NCBI GenBank assembly: GCA_029378245.1
Contig: JARKIF010000009.1
Location: 2,356,001-2,420,000 of the forward strand
DNA: 64,000 nt
Direction: 5' to 3'
Origin: Roridomyces roridus
Taxonomy: Eukaryota; Basidiomycota; Agaricomycetes; Agaricales; Mycenaceae
Position 1 is the first letter of the stretch. Each line of letters opens with the position of its first letter. Positions 51,073-61,780 of this stretch are shown here, piece after piece. A model generated the notes under the pieces. The model did not search any database and had not been told where the DNA came from. It worked only from the letters and a program-made list of their open reading frames with translations. The translations under genes were made by a program, and so were the position numbers.

Positions 51073-52359
51073 TTACTTTCCATGCTTGAAAAGATTCCAA
51101 TTGGCCTCTAATCGACGGACGGCGCCCCAATCGGCTTCGGGAGGTGCCTCTTCCGACCATTCCTCCTCGATTGTCCATCCTTGTAATATTGAGTGGTACT
51201 TTGACAAAAGCAAGTTGGCGTACCCTTGACGCTAGCCACGAGATTCAGAATTTCCACACATTGTTCGGTGCACAGGGCGATATCGTAGTAATCCGACTCG
51301 ATGAGCAGACGATTTGGCGCTACTGCAGCTATCAGTGCACGGAGGTTATTGGAGCGCCCATTAATCGTTGTCGACAATGAGATAAAAACGTTTGAATGTC
51401 GTTTCTGTAGAATTGCCCAGACTTGAGGGTTCAAGGAACAGCTGTGGACATCAACCCTATTGCGCAGCATCAGAACAAGTGGAGAGATAGCGCTTCAAGT
51501 TGACCGTATGTCTTGAAATTTCTCGCCGTGTTTGAGCTGCATCCGGGCCAGTAAATCCACAGTTACTTGGGGGCACTTGACACTGTGGAGACTGATGTTG
51601 CGGCCCAGCTCGACGGCGAGGTCGATTTGAGCCTCGAGGATTTCAAGCTGGTCTGCCGGCGAGCCGTCAGGCAGGGCTCAAAGAGCAAGGAATAGACGCA
51701 AACGGTCAAGGGGTATGGTGAACGGGGAAAGTTTCGGAGGCCATTCAGTATGATCGAATGCCACTCGCACTGGCTTGTCCAGACCGACTTCTCCGAGCAT
51801 AGCGGTGGGGAACTCGCCAAGATTGTGTCGCACGTCGGATAGGACTTGAGCAAGTGTGATGGGCTCCGGAAGGCGAGGAAGAAGTTCCTCAAAAGCACTA
51901 GCAGTCTCTGCCGACGGTTCTATGCCGCGCCCAATTAGAAGATCCCTGTAGTGTTCGTCTTTGGAAGGAGCGGCAGTGAGAGATATCCGGTGGGTGAACC
52001 TAGACATAGGATGAAGAGCGAATTCATCGAACGGGGTAGAGGACTACCATGGATGGTATCCGAAGCAAGGAACGATTTTAGTCGGATAGCGCAGAGCCAA
52101 GTCGCGGACCAAGCTGTCAGTCGGCGGTCTTTTGAGAACGCGTGCAGAATCGCGATCAGTACGGGCACCTTTGGTCGTTTTGGTGGGTGCTCATCGCGCA
52201 GACGGTAATGTCAAGTTGCTCCATGGACTCGGCAGAGAAGGGAGTTTCAGTCGGGTGACAGTGCGCATCTGTGAGATGGCGTAAAACAATTGCAGGTGGT
52301 CGAGTCGCCGCATCTGTGAGACGGGGCAAAACACTTGCAGGTGTCGCCGCGCTGGCCAT
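51073..52359 (-). CDS. TatD-type metal-dependent hydrolase (Scn1-like)
   Basis: An amidohydrolase-fold protein; family members are deoxyribonucleases or phosphoesterases. Metal-site motifs are LTDAHCHPTETPF (HxH), CFGYHPW, MLGEVGLDKPVRV, ISLHSVK, VDVHSCS and LLIESDYYD. Introns restore frame at each step, including one at about 51643-51693 that removes an apparent in-frame stop. Near the N-terminus ASVLPRLTDA is followed by AIVLRHLTDA, a short tandem duplication just before the metal site. Met 52359 is chosen; Met 52389 would add ten residues. Confidence 0.85.
52265..52347 (-). repeat. Tandem duplication of about 45/38 bp in the TatD gene start
   Basis: gcatctgtgaga(t/c)gg.g(t/c)aaaaca.ttgcaggtg appears twice in direct order, at 52265-52309 and 52310-52347. 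It encodes the doubled LPRLTDA / LRHLTDA segment. Confidence 0.7.
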
Positions 52360-52453
52360 GACAGATTGGAGGGTTGAAACGAGGTGCAAAGATGAGTGTT
52401 AGAGTCAAGTTTGAGTCAAGTTGACTTTGTTTATGCTCTCTCTCTTGCGCACA

Positions 52454-54176
52454 ATGACCATCGACGCGTCTCCTCCGATTCTGACTGGCTTGGTGGCCCC
52501 TCTCGACAAGACTCTTTTCCGAAAATCTATTCCTCTGCTGGCCGCCCGTTTTCCCGTAACGAAAATAGGCTCGCTTCGGAAAACCGACCCAATACGACGG
52601 TATTCACAACTCCATGCTGCTTAAGAGTCATCCGCAGCTGATGCGGGTGTAGATCTCTCATTGACCTGCCAAGGCTTCGGTCTATCGTACCTGATCCCTC
52701 CGACCCGTCGGGAGACAAGTTGGTTCTTCTAAAAGTATCCACTGAAGGTATGAATGAATGCGAAACCGTTGTCAGTCTATGTGATATCACAAGGCAGAGG
52801 ACCTACCTCCGCAGGCGCTGGAGTTTCTGAGAAATGAATCGAATGGACTCGTCCCATATACCCTTGAACTGGATTATGATTACTGGGGTGCAGGTACAGA
52901 CATGATTTTTTTTTCGATCTATCTTCTCAGCGACGGCAGATGAGATGATACAGGCCATTCTCCCAGAATCTCTGCGGGAACGCTCACCTGCTGGCTTCGC
53001 GATGACCGGCCACATCGGTGAGCAGCCCTGATGTACGTTGCTCAGACCAGCTCAAATCGCCGTAGCACACATCAATCTCAAGGAGGAGTATCTGCCGTAC
53101 AAGTATCTGATTGGGCAGATTATTCTGGACGTGGGTTTTTGTTTTCACTCAACGACTCTGTGCTTATGAAATCAGAAAAACCTCCAAGTCAAGACTGTGG
53201 TGAATAAACTCGATAGCATTGATACCCAGTTCCGTTTCTTCAAAATGGAATTATTGGCCGGCGAACCGAATTATATAGTCCAACATGTGCGTCTCGACAT
53301 ACTGCGTCTTTTCCAACTGACAATCCGGCAGCACGAAGCAGATTGCACCTTCACTTTCGACTTTACTCAAGTGTACTGGAATTCCCGGCTTCACACCGAG
53401 CATGAGCGACTGGTGGATTTATTCCAGCCAGAAGACGTCGTCGCAGATGTATTCGCGGGTGTAGGTCCGTTTGCCATACCTGCAGCAAGGAAAGGTTGTG
53501 CAGTGCTCGCCAATGATCTCAACCCGCAAAGCGCCAAGTATCTGGCCTATAAATGTGGACAACAATCGTGTCGGTCCCTTGTTTTTTCTATCATCGTCGT
53601 CTGACGGCAAGCACAGGTAGGAGATGCCGTCAAGGTATCGTGCGAGGACGGTCGAACCTTCATTCGAGATGCTGCCGCCCGCCTTATCGCCGATCCTCTT
53701 CCTGTCTTCAGCGGGCCCAAGAAAAGCAGAAACCAAGAGAACCAGGAGCGGCGCAAAGGCACACTTGCACCTCCGCCGGAAATCCCATCACTGCCCCGCA
53801 ACAAAATATCACATTTCGTCATGAATCTTCCCGACTCCGCGATCCAGTTCTTGGACGCTTTCCGCGGTGTGTTCGCTCATTTAGATAAGCAAGAGGTCGA
53901 GAAAGTCTACTCGGAAATGCCCATGATCCACTGCCATTGCTTTACTCGTGAAACTGAGCCAGAACAGGCACGCAAAGACATTCTTGAGGTGACTTGCATC
54001 CGATCCACCTGCCAATCCTCTCGTATACTGACCTAATATGGCAGAGAGTGACGGAAAAAATTGGGCAGCCCCTGGAAGGATACTCGCTCCATCTCGTTCG
54101 CTCTGTAGCTCCCAACAAAGACATGTATTGTATCAGCTTTAGGCTTCCTTCCAGAGTGGCATTCAATGACGAATAA
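52454..54176 (+). CDS. TRM5: tRNA (guanine37-N1)-methyltransferase Trm5
   Basis: It methylates G37 next to the anticodon, preventing +1 slippage in translation. Seen are EALPPQALEFLRNE, the conserved HINLKEEYLPYKYLIGQIILD (split by introns), VVNKLDSIDTQFRFFKMELL, SAM-binding DVFAGVGPFAIPAARKG with ANDLNP, and the substrate motif VMNLPDSAIQFLDAF. Near 53549-53553 the frame shifts by one base between KYLAY and NVDNNR, in a run of three A; probably an indel error. In-frame Mets at 52421 and 52433 would add a short hydrophobic/basic extension, which could matter because yeast Trm5 also works in mitochondria. Confidence 0.88.
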
Positions 54177-54309
54177 TTTTCTCGTCCGACCCGGAACTAT
54201 TATTGGTGCGGGGCGGAGTTACCCCGGCGTCTTGTTCCGAATACCCTTAGAGCAGTCCACCAACTACTAGACTCTTAGAACTCCTCCCGGAGACACCCCT
54301 CACTCTACT

Positions 54310-57300
54310 ATGTCCTGGCTCGCCTACTTTTTCCCCAGCATTCACGCTGACTCGGACCCGAGTTCACTCTCTTCTGCAATAAAAACTGTCCGAGACACTG
54401 TCGCAGTCCCCGAGACCGAGTTGAAGCGTTGGAGGCGTAATTTCGATGCAAACGCCAAGGTTGTCAATGGCGAAAAGTGCGTGGGCTGGCACATTGTCGT
54501 CTAGCGATTAAAACGACAATTGGCAGATACCTGGATCAGGAGAGTTTCGTCAACGCTATTGCGCCTACCGGCGAAAGAATTGGACGCGCACAATTTGGCA
54601 TCCTTTTCCGTGTGGCGGACGCATCCCGACGCGGCTTGGTGTCTTGGGAGGACTTTACAGTTTTCGAGACGGTGCTGAAGCGACCCGATGCAGACTACTG
54701 GATGGCCTTCCAGTACTTTGACGTGTATGTCTCCCTCGTTCAGCCACTACTCGTGTATTCAGACCATTCGCTCCCAGCGACCACTCGGGGTTCATTGATT
54801 ATAATGAATTCAGGACCGTCTTCAGCGCCAACATTGGTCCTGACGCGATACCATTTGATTTTGACTGGTATGTAAACCTCATCTCTTCAGTGCTGTTATC
54901 AACATGGTCCCTCCAGTGACTGGGTCAAGTTATACTTGGGGAAAAAGAACGGAACCCACGTTCTAGGATGTAAGTCCACCTTGCAAAAACTTACACTCCC
55001 ATTAATGAACAAAACCTTAGACCACGAGTTTACCCAACTCATGAAGGGCCTGCAGGGCGAGCGCCTTCGTCAAGCTTTCAAATATCTAGACAAGGATGAG
55101 GATGGCTTTATTCTACCGGAACAGTTCAAACAAATAATACTGGTGCGTCGCGCGTTTTCCAATGCGCATTTTTGGACCTACGTTCGTTTCCAGGAAATTG
55201 CGGGCCACAAGCTTTCGGACGCGGTCATAGATCGGCTGCCCACTCTCTGCACTCTAAGCCCGGGCCAGCGTATAACGTACTCGGAAGTCATCGCATTCCA
55301 TAATGTTATAAGAGGTGAGGACGCGACTCTGGCTCGTTTTGTTTTCTGACATGGTTGAAGAAATGGATATGGTGGAACGGTGAGCCTCTGAATTTCAGAG
55401 GTATCATGACACGCTAACGTGACTGTCAGGATAATACGGGAAGCAACTGCGAAATCGAAAGACGGACGCATAGACCAGTCGGACTTCCTTGACCACGCTG
55501 CGTCGCGGTCACGATATTCCCTCTTCACGCCGATGGAGGCTTCTATAATTTTCCACTTTGCTGGCCGCGGAAGCAGTGCTCAACGGCTGGCTCTAATTGA
55601 TTTCGCCCAATTGCTGGATCCTCGGTGGACGGCTCCCCGCGACGACTATGACGCCCCACCACCAAAGACGTCTCAATCTTTCCTGAACGGTGTCCCTGCA
55701 CTCGGCGTATAGCTTCGTTCAAGGCGGTTGGTCGTTTGTCTCGCATGCACTTGCCTTTTAAACCCGTTCCAGGTATTGCCGGAGGCATTGGTGCCACGAT
55801 CGTATATCCGATCGATATGGGTTAGTCCTTAGTGTGTCCTTTCCGTCCAATCTATACTAACCCTTCATGTCTAGTCAAGGTGCGTTGTATCGTGCAGCTC
55901 CTATTTCAGTCGTCAAACCGACGAGATTCGTTTCTATAGACGCGGTACGGGACCTGGAAGTTTTTTCAGGCAAATGCGATGCTCATTTATCGACAGGATG
56001 CAGAACCAGAGAAGCACCGTGGTTGGACAGATGCTGTACAAGAATAGTTTGGATTGCGCCAAGAAAATCCTTCGGAATGAGGGAATTCGAGGCTTTTATC
56101 GCGGTCTTGGTCCCCAACTACTCGTGAGTCGAACCTGCGATTGTCCCGCGATCCAAATTAAGCCCTTTTTTTTTTTGCAGGGCGTCGTGAGTCGGAGCTG
56201 CCATTGTACCGCGGTCAAACTAAGCCCTTTTTTGTCTGTCTGAAAATTTAGGCTCCTGAAAAAGCCATCAAAATTTCCGTCAACGAGGCCCTGCGCGGAC
56301 GCGCTACCGACCCAGAGACTGGACGGATCAAATTGTTCTGGGAACTAGTGGCGGGCGGCACAGCTGGAGGCTGCCAAGTGGTCTGTCACTTCTCGCGCAC
56401 TGTTTTTGATGCGAATTCAAAACGCCCACTTTAGATCTTCACAAACCCGCTGGAAATTGTGTATGGCTGTTCATCTACTCCGACCCGATCACTCATACCC
56501 CGGGTGTTTCCACAGGAAAATCCGTTTACAGATTCAGGGCGAGGCTGCCAAAGCAGAGGGTTTCGCGCCCAAGGGCGCCGTGCACATCATTCGCCAACTA
56601 GGCGTGCTGGGATTGTACAAGGGTGCGAGCGCCTGCCTGCTTCGCGATATCCCATTCTCTGCTATATATTTCCCGACATACGGCCACTTGAAGAGGGATT
56701 TGTTCCACGAAGGTTACAATGGCAAGCAACTCTCGTTCATTGAATTGCTGGCATCAGCGGGCATTGCGTATGTCATCCCTTCCTGATTGACCAGCCCTGA
56801 TGGTTCTTGGCATGCAGTGGGATGCCTGCGGCCTACCTGACAACCCCCGCCGGTGAGAGATCCTTTGTTTTATTTCGGTGTTGGCGGCGTCTAATAGAGC
56901 GCAGACGTTGTCAAGACTCGTCTGCAGGTTGAAGCGCGCAAGGGTCAGACACATTACAAGGGGCTGCAAGATGCCTTTGTCCAAATATGTCGGTACTGCT
57001 AGTGTGGTGATCGGCACATCTACTGATATGCACTGCCAGACCGCGAGGAGGGGTTCGAGCGCTGTTCAAGGGCGGACCTGCGCGTGTTATCCGAAGTAGC
57101 CCGCAGTTCGCGTTTACGTTGATGAGCTACGAAATGTTCAAGAAAATGGTGAGTGCCGAGAGGCAATTCTGCTTCCCATTCGCTCATTCACCTCACCGCA
57201 GATGCCCGTGCGTATGATTGGCTGATCACCCGGAATTTGTTGTGACTGTTTACAGTACCCGTGGGACGCGAAACCACCTCAAGTCGAGACGGCGCTCACG

Positions 57301-57411
57301 CTCCGCCCCGACGACATGAGCAAGGTCCGCGCTCGCAACGCCCTCAAGATACTGCTGGATGTGCATGGCGATTTTGGTCGACGGAGCAGTGGGAAGGCAG
57401 TGCGCGCTTAA
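54310..57411 (+). CDS. Mitochondrial Ca2+-regulated aspartate/glutamate carrier (aralar/citrin type)
   Basis: An inner-membrane exchanger of aspartate for glutamate plus H+, part of the malate-aspartate shuttle. The N-terminal half has EF-hand units ([33 protein letters not shown]). The carrier half has the three signatures PIDMVKTRMQ, PLEIVKIRLQ and [10 protein letters not shown], and [20 protein letters not shown]. It has over fifteen introns, including 5-nt, 5-nt and 6-nt microexons described separately. Two apparent one-base frameshifts lie near 55685 and 57055, both correctable by one base. The first could instead be a 43-nt intron. Probably functional with assembly indels, but this is not proven. 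Confidence 0.88.
55875..55879 (+). other. 5-nt microexon (TCAAG) of the carrier gene
   Basis: Flanked by introns 55821-55874 and 55880-55939. With the preceding G it encodes Val-Lys of PIDMVKTRMQ. Confidence 0.75.
55940..55944 (+). other. 5-nt microexon (ACGCG) of the carrier gene
   Basis: Flanked by introns 55880-55939 and 55945-55996. With the following G it encodes Thr-Arg of the same motif. Confidence 0.75.
56124..56251 (+). repeat. Two homologous tandem introns around a 6-nt microexon
   Basis: Intron 56124-56180 and intron 56187-56251 both begin gtgagtcg and share ctgc.attgt.ccgcg.tc and taagccctttttt. About 40 of the first 48 positions match. Between them GGCGTC (56181-56186) encodes the Gly-Val of QLLGVAPEKAIK. 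Confidence 0.8.
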
Positions 57412-57846
57412 AGGAGGCTGTCAAGTAATCTAGATGGGGGTGTTTCAGATCCAATGGCAACAACCAATCCGATTTGACCTTTGCTATTTCGCGGAGATTG
57501 CACGTGCCGAGCCCAAGGAACTGGTACGTCTTGTTGCTGTCTGTTGCAAGTCGCTACGACCGGTGATGATGGGGATGAAGCTGATAAATAGACCCACTCC
57601 GTGCCAACACCATCCCTCTTCGTTTCGTTTCTCCCCGTCTTTCTTTTTCCTTCATTTTTTGTAAGTGAGTACGCACGGCTCCTTTCCATACATATCTAAC
57701 CCATCCCAGGCGCTTGCCGCCCCCTCCGCTCCCGCTCTCTGTCGCTAATCACTGCCAGACAGTCCACGCCAGCGTAGACCGCTAATTTCCTTTCGACTTC
57801 CTTTCGAAATCCCTATCCAAGCACCCCGCACACCACTCTCTTTATA
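57412..57846 (+). promoter_or_regulatory. Promoter and leader intron of the Thr-rich secreted protein gene
   Basis: A TATA-like gataaata lies at 57583-57590. A long CT-rich tract follows at 57609-57656, typical of strong fungal promoters. A leader intron, GTAAGT at 57661 to CCCAG at 57709 (49 nt), lies before the ATG. Together these suggest high expression. Confidence 0.55.
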
Positions 57847-59432
57847 ATGAAGTCGATCATTTTTGGTCTTTCCTTTGCTGGTGCAGCCGTTGCCCAAATC
57901 GCCAATGGTGTCTCGATGGTCGCGGCGTCCCCGGCCCCGACGCAGGACAACAGTGCTCAGCCCACCCCTGCTCCTGCCACCCCTTCCGGTGGATCGTTCT
58001 ACGACGTTATGCCGTACAACTCTTACCAGTCTGGCGGCTACCAGAGCCTGAGCTGCTGGGTACGGGTACTCGAAGCAGTCGGACGGGTCTTGCCAGCCCG
58101 AGTCTTGGGTGCGTCGCCTTTTTCGTCTGAAATCCTGTCGATGTTGAAAGAGATGCAGTACACTCAATCCACTAACTTTGGATGCTACGAGACCATCATC
58201 ATGTATGTCCTTGTTTGCCGCGTCGCTCGTCGGCTCATCGCCTCTCCAGCAACAACAGCAATGGCGGCTACAGCAACTACTGCCAGAACAACAACCAGCA
58301 GTACACCGTTACGCAGACCATGACGGAGACGATGACCCAGACGATGACGGAGACCATGACCGTGCCCACGACGGTCACCATGTTCGAGACGCAGACCCAG
58401 ACGTCGATTTCTACCGAGACCGACATCGAGACTCGCACTCAGACCCAAATCTACACGTCTATCGAGGTCAAGCCCACCACCTACACCTACGTCTCGACGG
58501 AGGTCATCGACAACACCAAGACGGTTGACCACACCTTGACTGCTACCAAGACCCAGACGCAGACCAATATCTACACCAAGACCAACACGGAGACGGACTT
58601 CCAGACGCAGACCGTCCAGAACACCGGTCACCGACTTCATGACGCGCACCGTCCTGTCCACCGTCATCCAGCCCACCACCTACGTGAAAACCTACGTCCA
58701 GACCTCCATCATCGACAACGTGCGTCTTCAAGTCGAGTCTTTACCGATTGGGAAGCTGATTCTCTCCCTTTAGACCAAGACCATCGAGATGACGCAGACC
58801 GCCACCGTTACCGACTCTGTCACCTCGATCGAGACCATGACGATGACCGACACCATGACCGACTTCGTCACCATGACCGACACCAAGACTGTCGTTCAGC
58901 CCACGACGATCGTCTCGGTCTACGTCTCGACCTATGTCAACGACAAGACCGAGACCGTCAAGAGCACCGTCACCGAGACCATGACGTCGGACGTCACCCA
59001 GACTCAGATCTCGACGTACCTCCAGACCGCCACGGTCACCAGCACTGAGGTCCAGCAGGTGCAGGAGACTGGTCTGTCGAACTGCCTGTACAACGTGCGT
59101 TCATCCTCTTCTTGATATTCTCGGTGCTGAACTCCTGGCAGTGCAAGAACCAGTACGGCCTTAGCTCTGGCAACAGCAACATGATGAACACCTACGCGAA
59201 CAACAACTACGGCACCAGCACCTCGTCGACGGCCTACGCTCAGGCCACCGACAGCAGCAACTCGAACTACGGCTCCAGCGGCAGCTCGAACTATGGTTCC
59301 AGCGGCTCTAGCTCCAACTACGGTTCGAGCGGTTCGAGCTCCAACTACGGCTCGAGCGGTTCGAGCTCCAACTACGGCTCCAGCGGGTCGAGCTCCAACT
59401 ACGGTTCCAGTGGCTCCAGCGGCTACAACTAA
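57847..59432 (+). CDS. Secreted Thr-rich repeat protein with SNYGSSGSS tail (two apparent frameshifts)
   Basis: A signal peptide (MKSIIFGLSFAGAAVAQ) leads to a Pro/Ala-rich part and a Cys-containing module (GYGYSKQSDGSC, FGCYETI). A very long Thr-rich domain of short T-Q/E-T units follows (TVTQTMTETMTQTMTETMT), expected to be O-mannosylated. The last exon has at least five SNYGSSGSS repeats. The frame slips by one base near 58054-58058 (before GYGYSKQ) and near 58624-58627 (before VTDFMTRT); extra single bases explain both. Likely a wall or matrix protein; the exact role is unknown. Confidence 0.7.
59260..59430 (+). repeat. Coding minisatellite, about 27-30 bp units
   Basis: Units close to agctccaactacggctcgag are repeated five to six times in frame, giving SNYGSSGSS. 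Unit number is likely to vary between strains. Confidence 0.8.
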
Positions 59433-60623
59433 ACGGTTGTTGTTTTGAAAAATTTGGGTTTTGGTTCACGTTGTCACGAAAGGTTTCTTGCATGTCTCCC
59501 ATTCACGTTCGCATCGTAGATTATCATTTGGACAATTGCCACCACCAAGGACAGACCTGTGACTTCTTTATATATATTTTCTGGTGCTTAATACGTTTTT
59601 TCTAAGCGTAGTCTATTTTTCTTTACGCACACCTTCGCGGGTCGACTTCCGCAAGGTTTTCTCTATCTAGTCAATAGAGGAAGTTGAAAAACGCTATACC
59701 CCTCACCGAAGATCGTGTCTGATGCAGGAACGGTTCCGAATCTTGTCGTTGCGTTGCAACAGTTGAATGAAACTCGGCTGGTTACCGCCAAGAAAGTTTC
59801 GGGCTAGTTTTGACAGCGGGCGTCGGGCGCGCATAGCAGTTGCACCTGGTCGACTGTCAAGCAATTTTACCTTGAGGTATTTTTGCACAGTACTTAGATC
59901 GCCGTCGCTCACACACATCGGACGCGGAGCGGAGGCGACTACAAAGGACATCTATTTTATTATGATGATCTAACGAGTTCAGACCGCCGTCTGTCTGAGC
60001 TCTTGGCCTCGCCGCGCCATCGCACTGGAAGCGTATACAAGCGGTACTGCTTCCGGCGAAAACAGGCGAACCTATGTATCCTCCAGGCTCTTTGAACAAC
60101 CGGACGGACGACCCACATCACGGCGGCAGGGGTGCCAAGGTTATCGAGCCTGTATCTCACCTGTTGCCGAACGCAGTGTCTTGCCTGTATGCTGGGTTCC
60201 GAGCCGACAATCGAATCTCGATGGACAAACATTCATCCAATAGCTCTGCTTCGTTCCGCAAAATGCAGTGGTCCGTCGCCTTGTAGAGGTGTACAATCGT
60301 TTGAAAAATAGAATTCGTTCGCCGGAATCTTGACCAGTTTCGCCCACTTTAATTGCAATGCTTCGACTTTGAACCATATCCACGAAAGATGAACCGAGAA
60401 CAACAGCCCTGTTTCGCAAAACTCGGTGCTCCGCGAGTGCTCCGTTCGTCGTAATTCCTGCACGGGAAAATACGATTCGTTCGCCGGATTCTTTGCCGCT
60501 TTAGTAGAGCTTCAATTTTGACGAAATAACGGTGTAAGTAAGTAGAACGGCGCAGAGGGCGTTTGTTTAGGAATGTTGATCCCCTTGCCTTTTTAGGGAC
60601 CTTACTTCCCACTTGGAACCGTC
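59433..60623. other. Intergenic with a diverged direct repeat
   Basis: Two related segments, about 60250-60335 and 60410-60500, share tcgcaaaa, g.tccg, gaaaata and the clear block attcgttcgccgga.tctt. Nothing coding was recognised. It may be the remnant of a transposon or a duplicated regulatory unit. Confidence 0.45.
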
Positions 60624-61142
60624 ATGCCTCTTCGCATCGCTGAATCGCCTGTGCTGGATCGTGGCACTGATTTCCTTATTTTCTACTCCAGCATCGTTGA
60701 TGAGAAGATGTGGTGCCCTGTGCGCGGGTCCCAGTGATCGAGACGCCTGATTGACCTCCTGTGTACACAGGACTGCAGGGCGGTTGATGATGTAGTTCAG
60801 CAGACGTTTGCCGCCGCAGACGCCCCAGTCTGCGGCTATCATCTATGTTGGAGACAAGCCTCAGTAGGAACAAGGTCTCTTTGTTGAAAGCATGCTCATT
60901 TCAATTACTATCCAGATGGAAGGCTATGGATAACGTATTCCGCGGAGAGCCCTTTAAGATTACCGCCATTCCAACAATAGTCAAGTTCAAAGAGGCAAGG
61001 CTCACTTTGGCAAATCATTCAACTTATAAACGTTTTTGACCTCCAGTCGGTGGAGGTGGACCGTTTAGACTGTGAGGATCCCCAGGAAATCAATTCCAAG
61101 CTTCCTACTTTTGCCATCGTGGACTCGAAAACCAATGTATGA
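60624..61142 (+). CDS. TRP14/TXNDC17-like thioredoxin (DUF953)
   Basis: A small cytosolic disulfide reductase, not obvious without splicing. Exon 1 (MPLRIAESPVLDRGTDFLIF, YSSIVDEKMWCP) joins exon 2 (DCRAVDDVVQQTF) across intron 60720-60770, making the family motif WCPDC. Then come IIYVGDKPQ and WKAMDNVFRGEPFKITAIPT, with IVKFKE after it. The last exon (SVEVDRLDCEDPQEINSKL) needs a GC-AG intron at 60995-61046 (donor GAG|GCAAGG). One base seems extra or missing near 60823-60827 in a CCCC run. About 120 residues, as usual. Confidence 0.72.
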
Positions 61143-61780
61143 ATACACTATGATGCGCCCGTGGATAGCGATCGTGAATGATGACCGACTATGCGCCTTC
61201 CCGCTGTTTGAAGGACGGTGCTGTTGGTGTACGCCTCATGACTCCACCGTCTACATCCCACAACCATTATTTCTGTTCATCGGCGTCATCTTCAACTCTA
61301 TCGGTGCCGTTACTATGCGCTGGAGCTCTTAGACGCCTGGCGTCTACGTGGTGCGAAAAACGTCGGGTCATCAACAACTGGGTAGGATTACGGTACGACT
61401 TTGTTCGGGAAATCAAGTATTCCCCTTACTTCTAGTCGCTCAGACATACTAATCGCCGACCGCACAAGCTGCTGTAATCCCATTATAGCGCGCGCTGTTT
61501 GGCGCTTCACCACCACCATGAACATGAACGGGAGATTCTGCCTCAGCTGGCAACGAATGTGAGCTTTTGAGCGGATGAATCTCAGGAACGTGTCGTCATT
61601 GCTGCTTTTTCAGTGTCCAACTTGCATTCCAGGAGTATCAATCGGAAAAATTTCCAAGGAGATGTAATTTATTGCGTTGCATGTGCTGCGTACTCATTGA
61701 TTCATGTTTGAGAAACAAGCTCACGGCCTCACAGAGCAGTATAAAATGCCATTTCAGTACTACTCAACTGGACAAACGCC
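61143..61780. other. Intergenic spacer
   Basis: No gene or repeat recognised. A gtataaaatgcc stretch at 61739-61750, 30 bp before the next ATG, is a good TATA box for the acetyltransferase gene. Confidence 0.5.

Noticed and set aside
51678..51680. Premature stop in the TatD gene
   Set aside because: A canonical 51-nt intron with a CTGAC branch point removes it and restores LEILEAQIDLAVELGR.
58185..58679. Antisense Gly/Leu/Arg-rich ORF opposite the Thr-rich gene
   Set aside because: It is produced by the repeated ACC/ACG codons of the sense strand.
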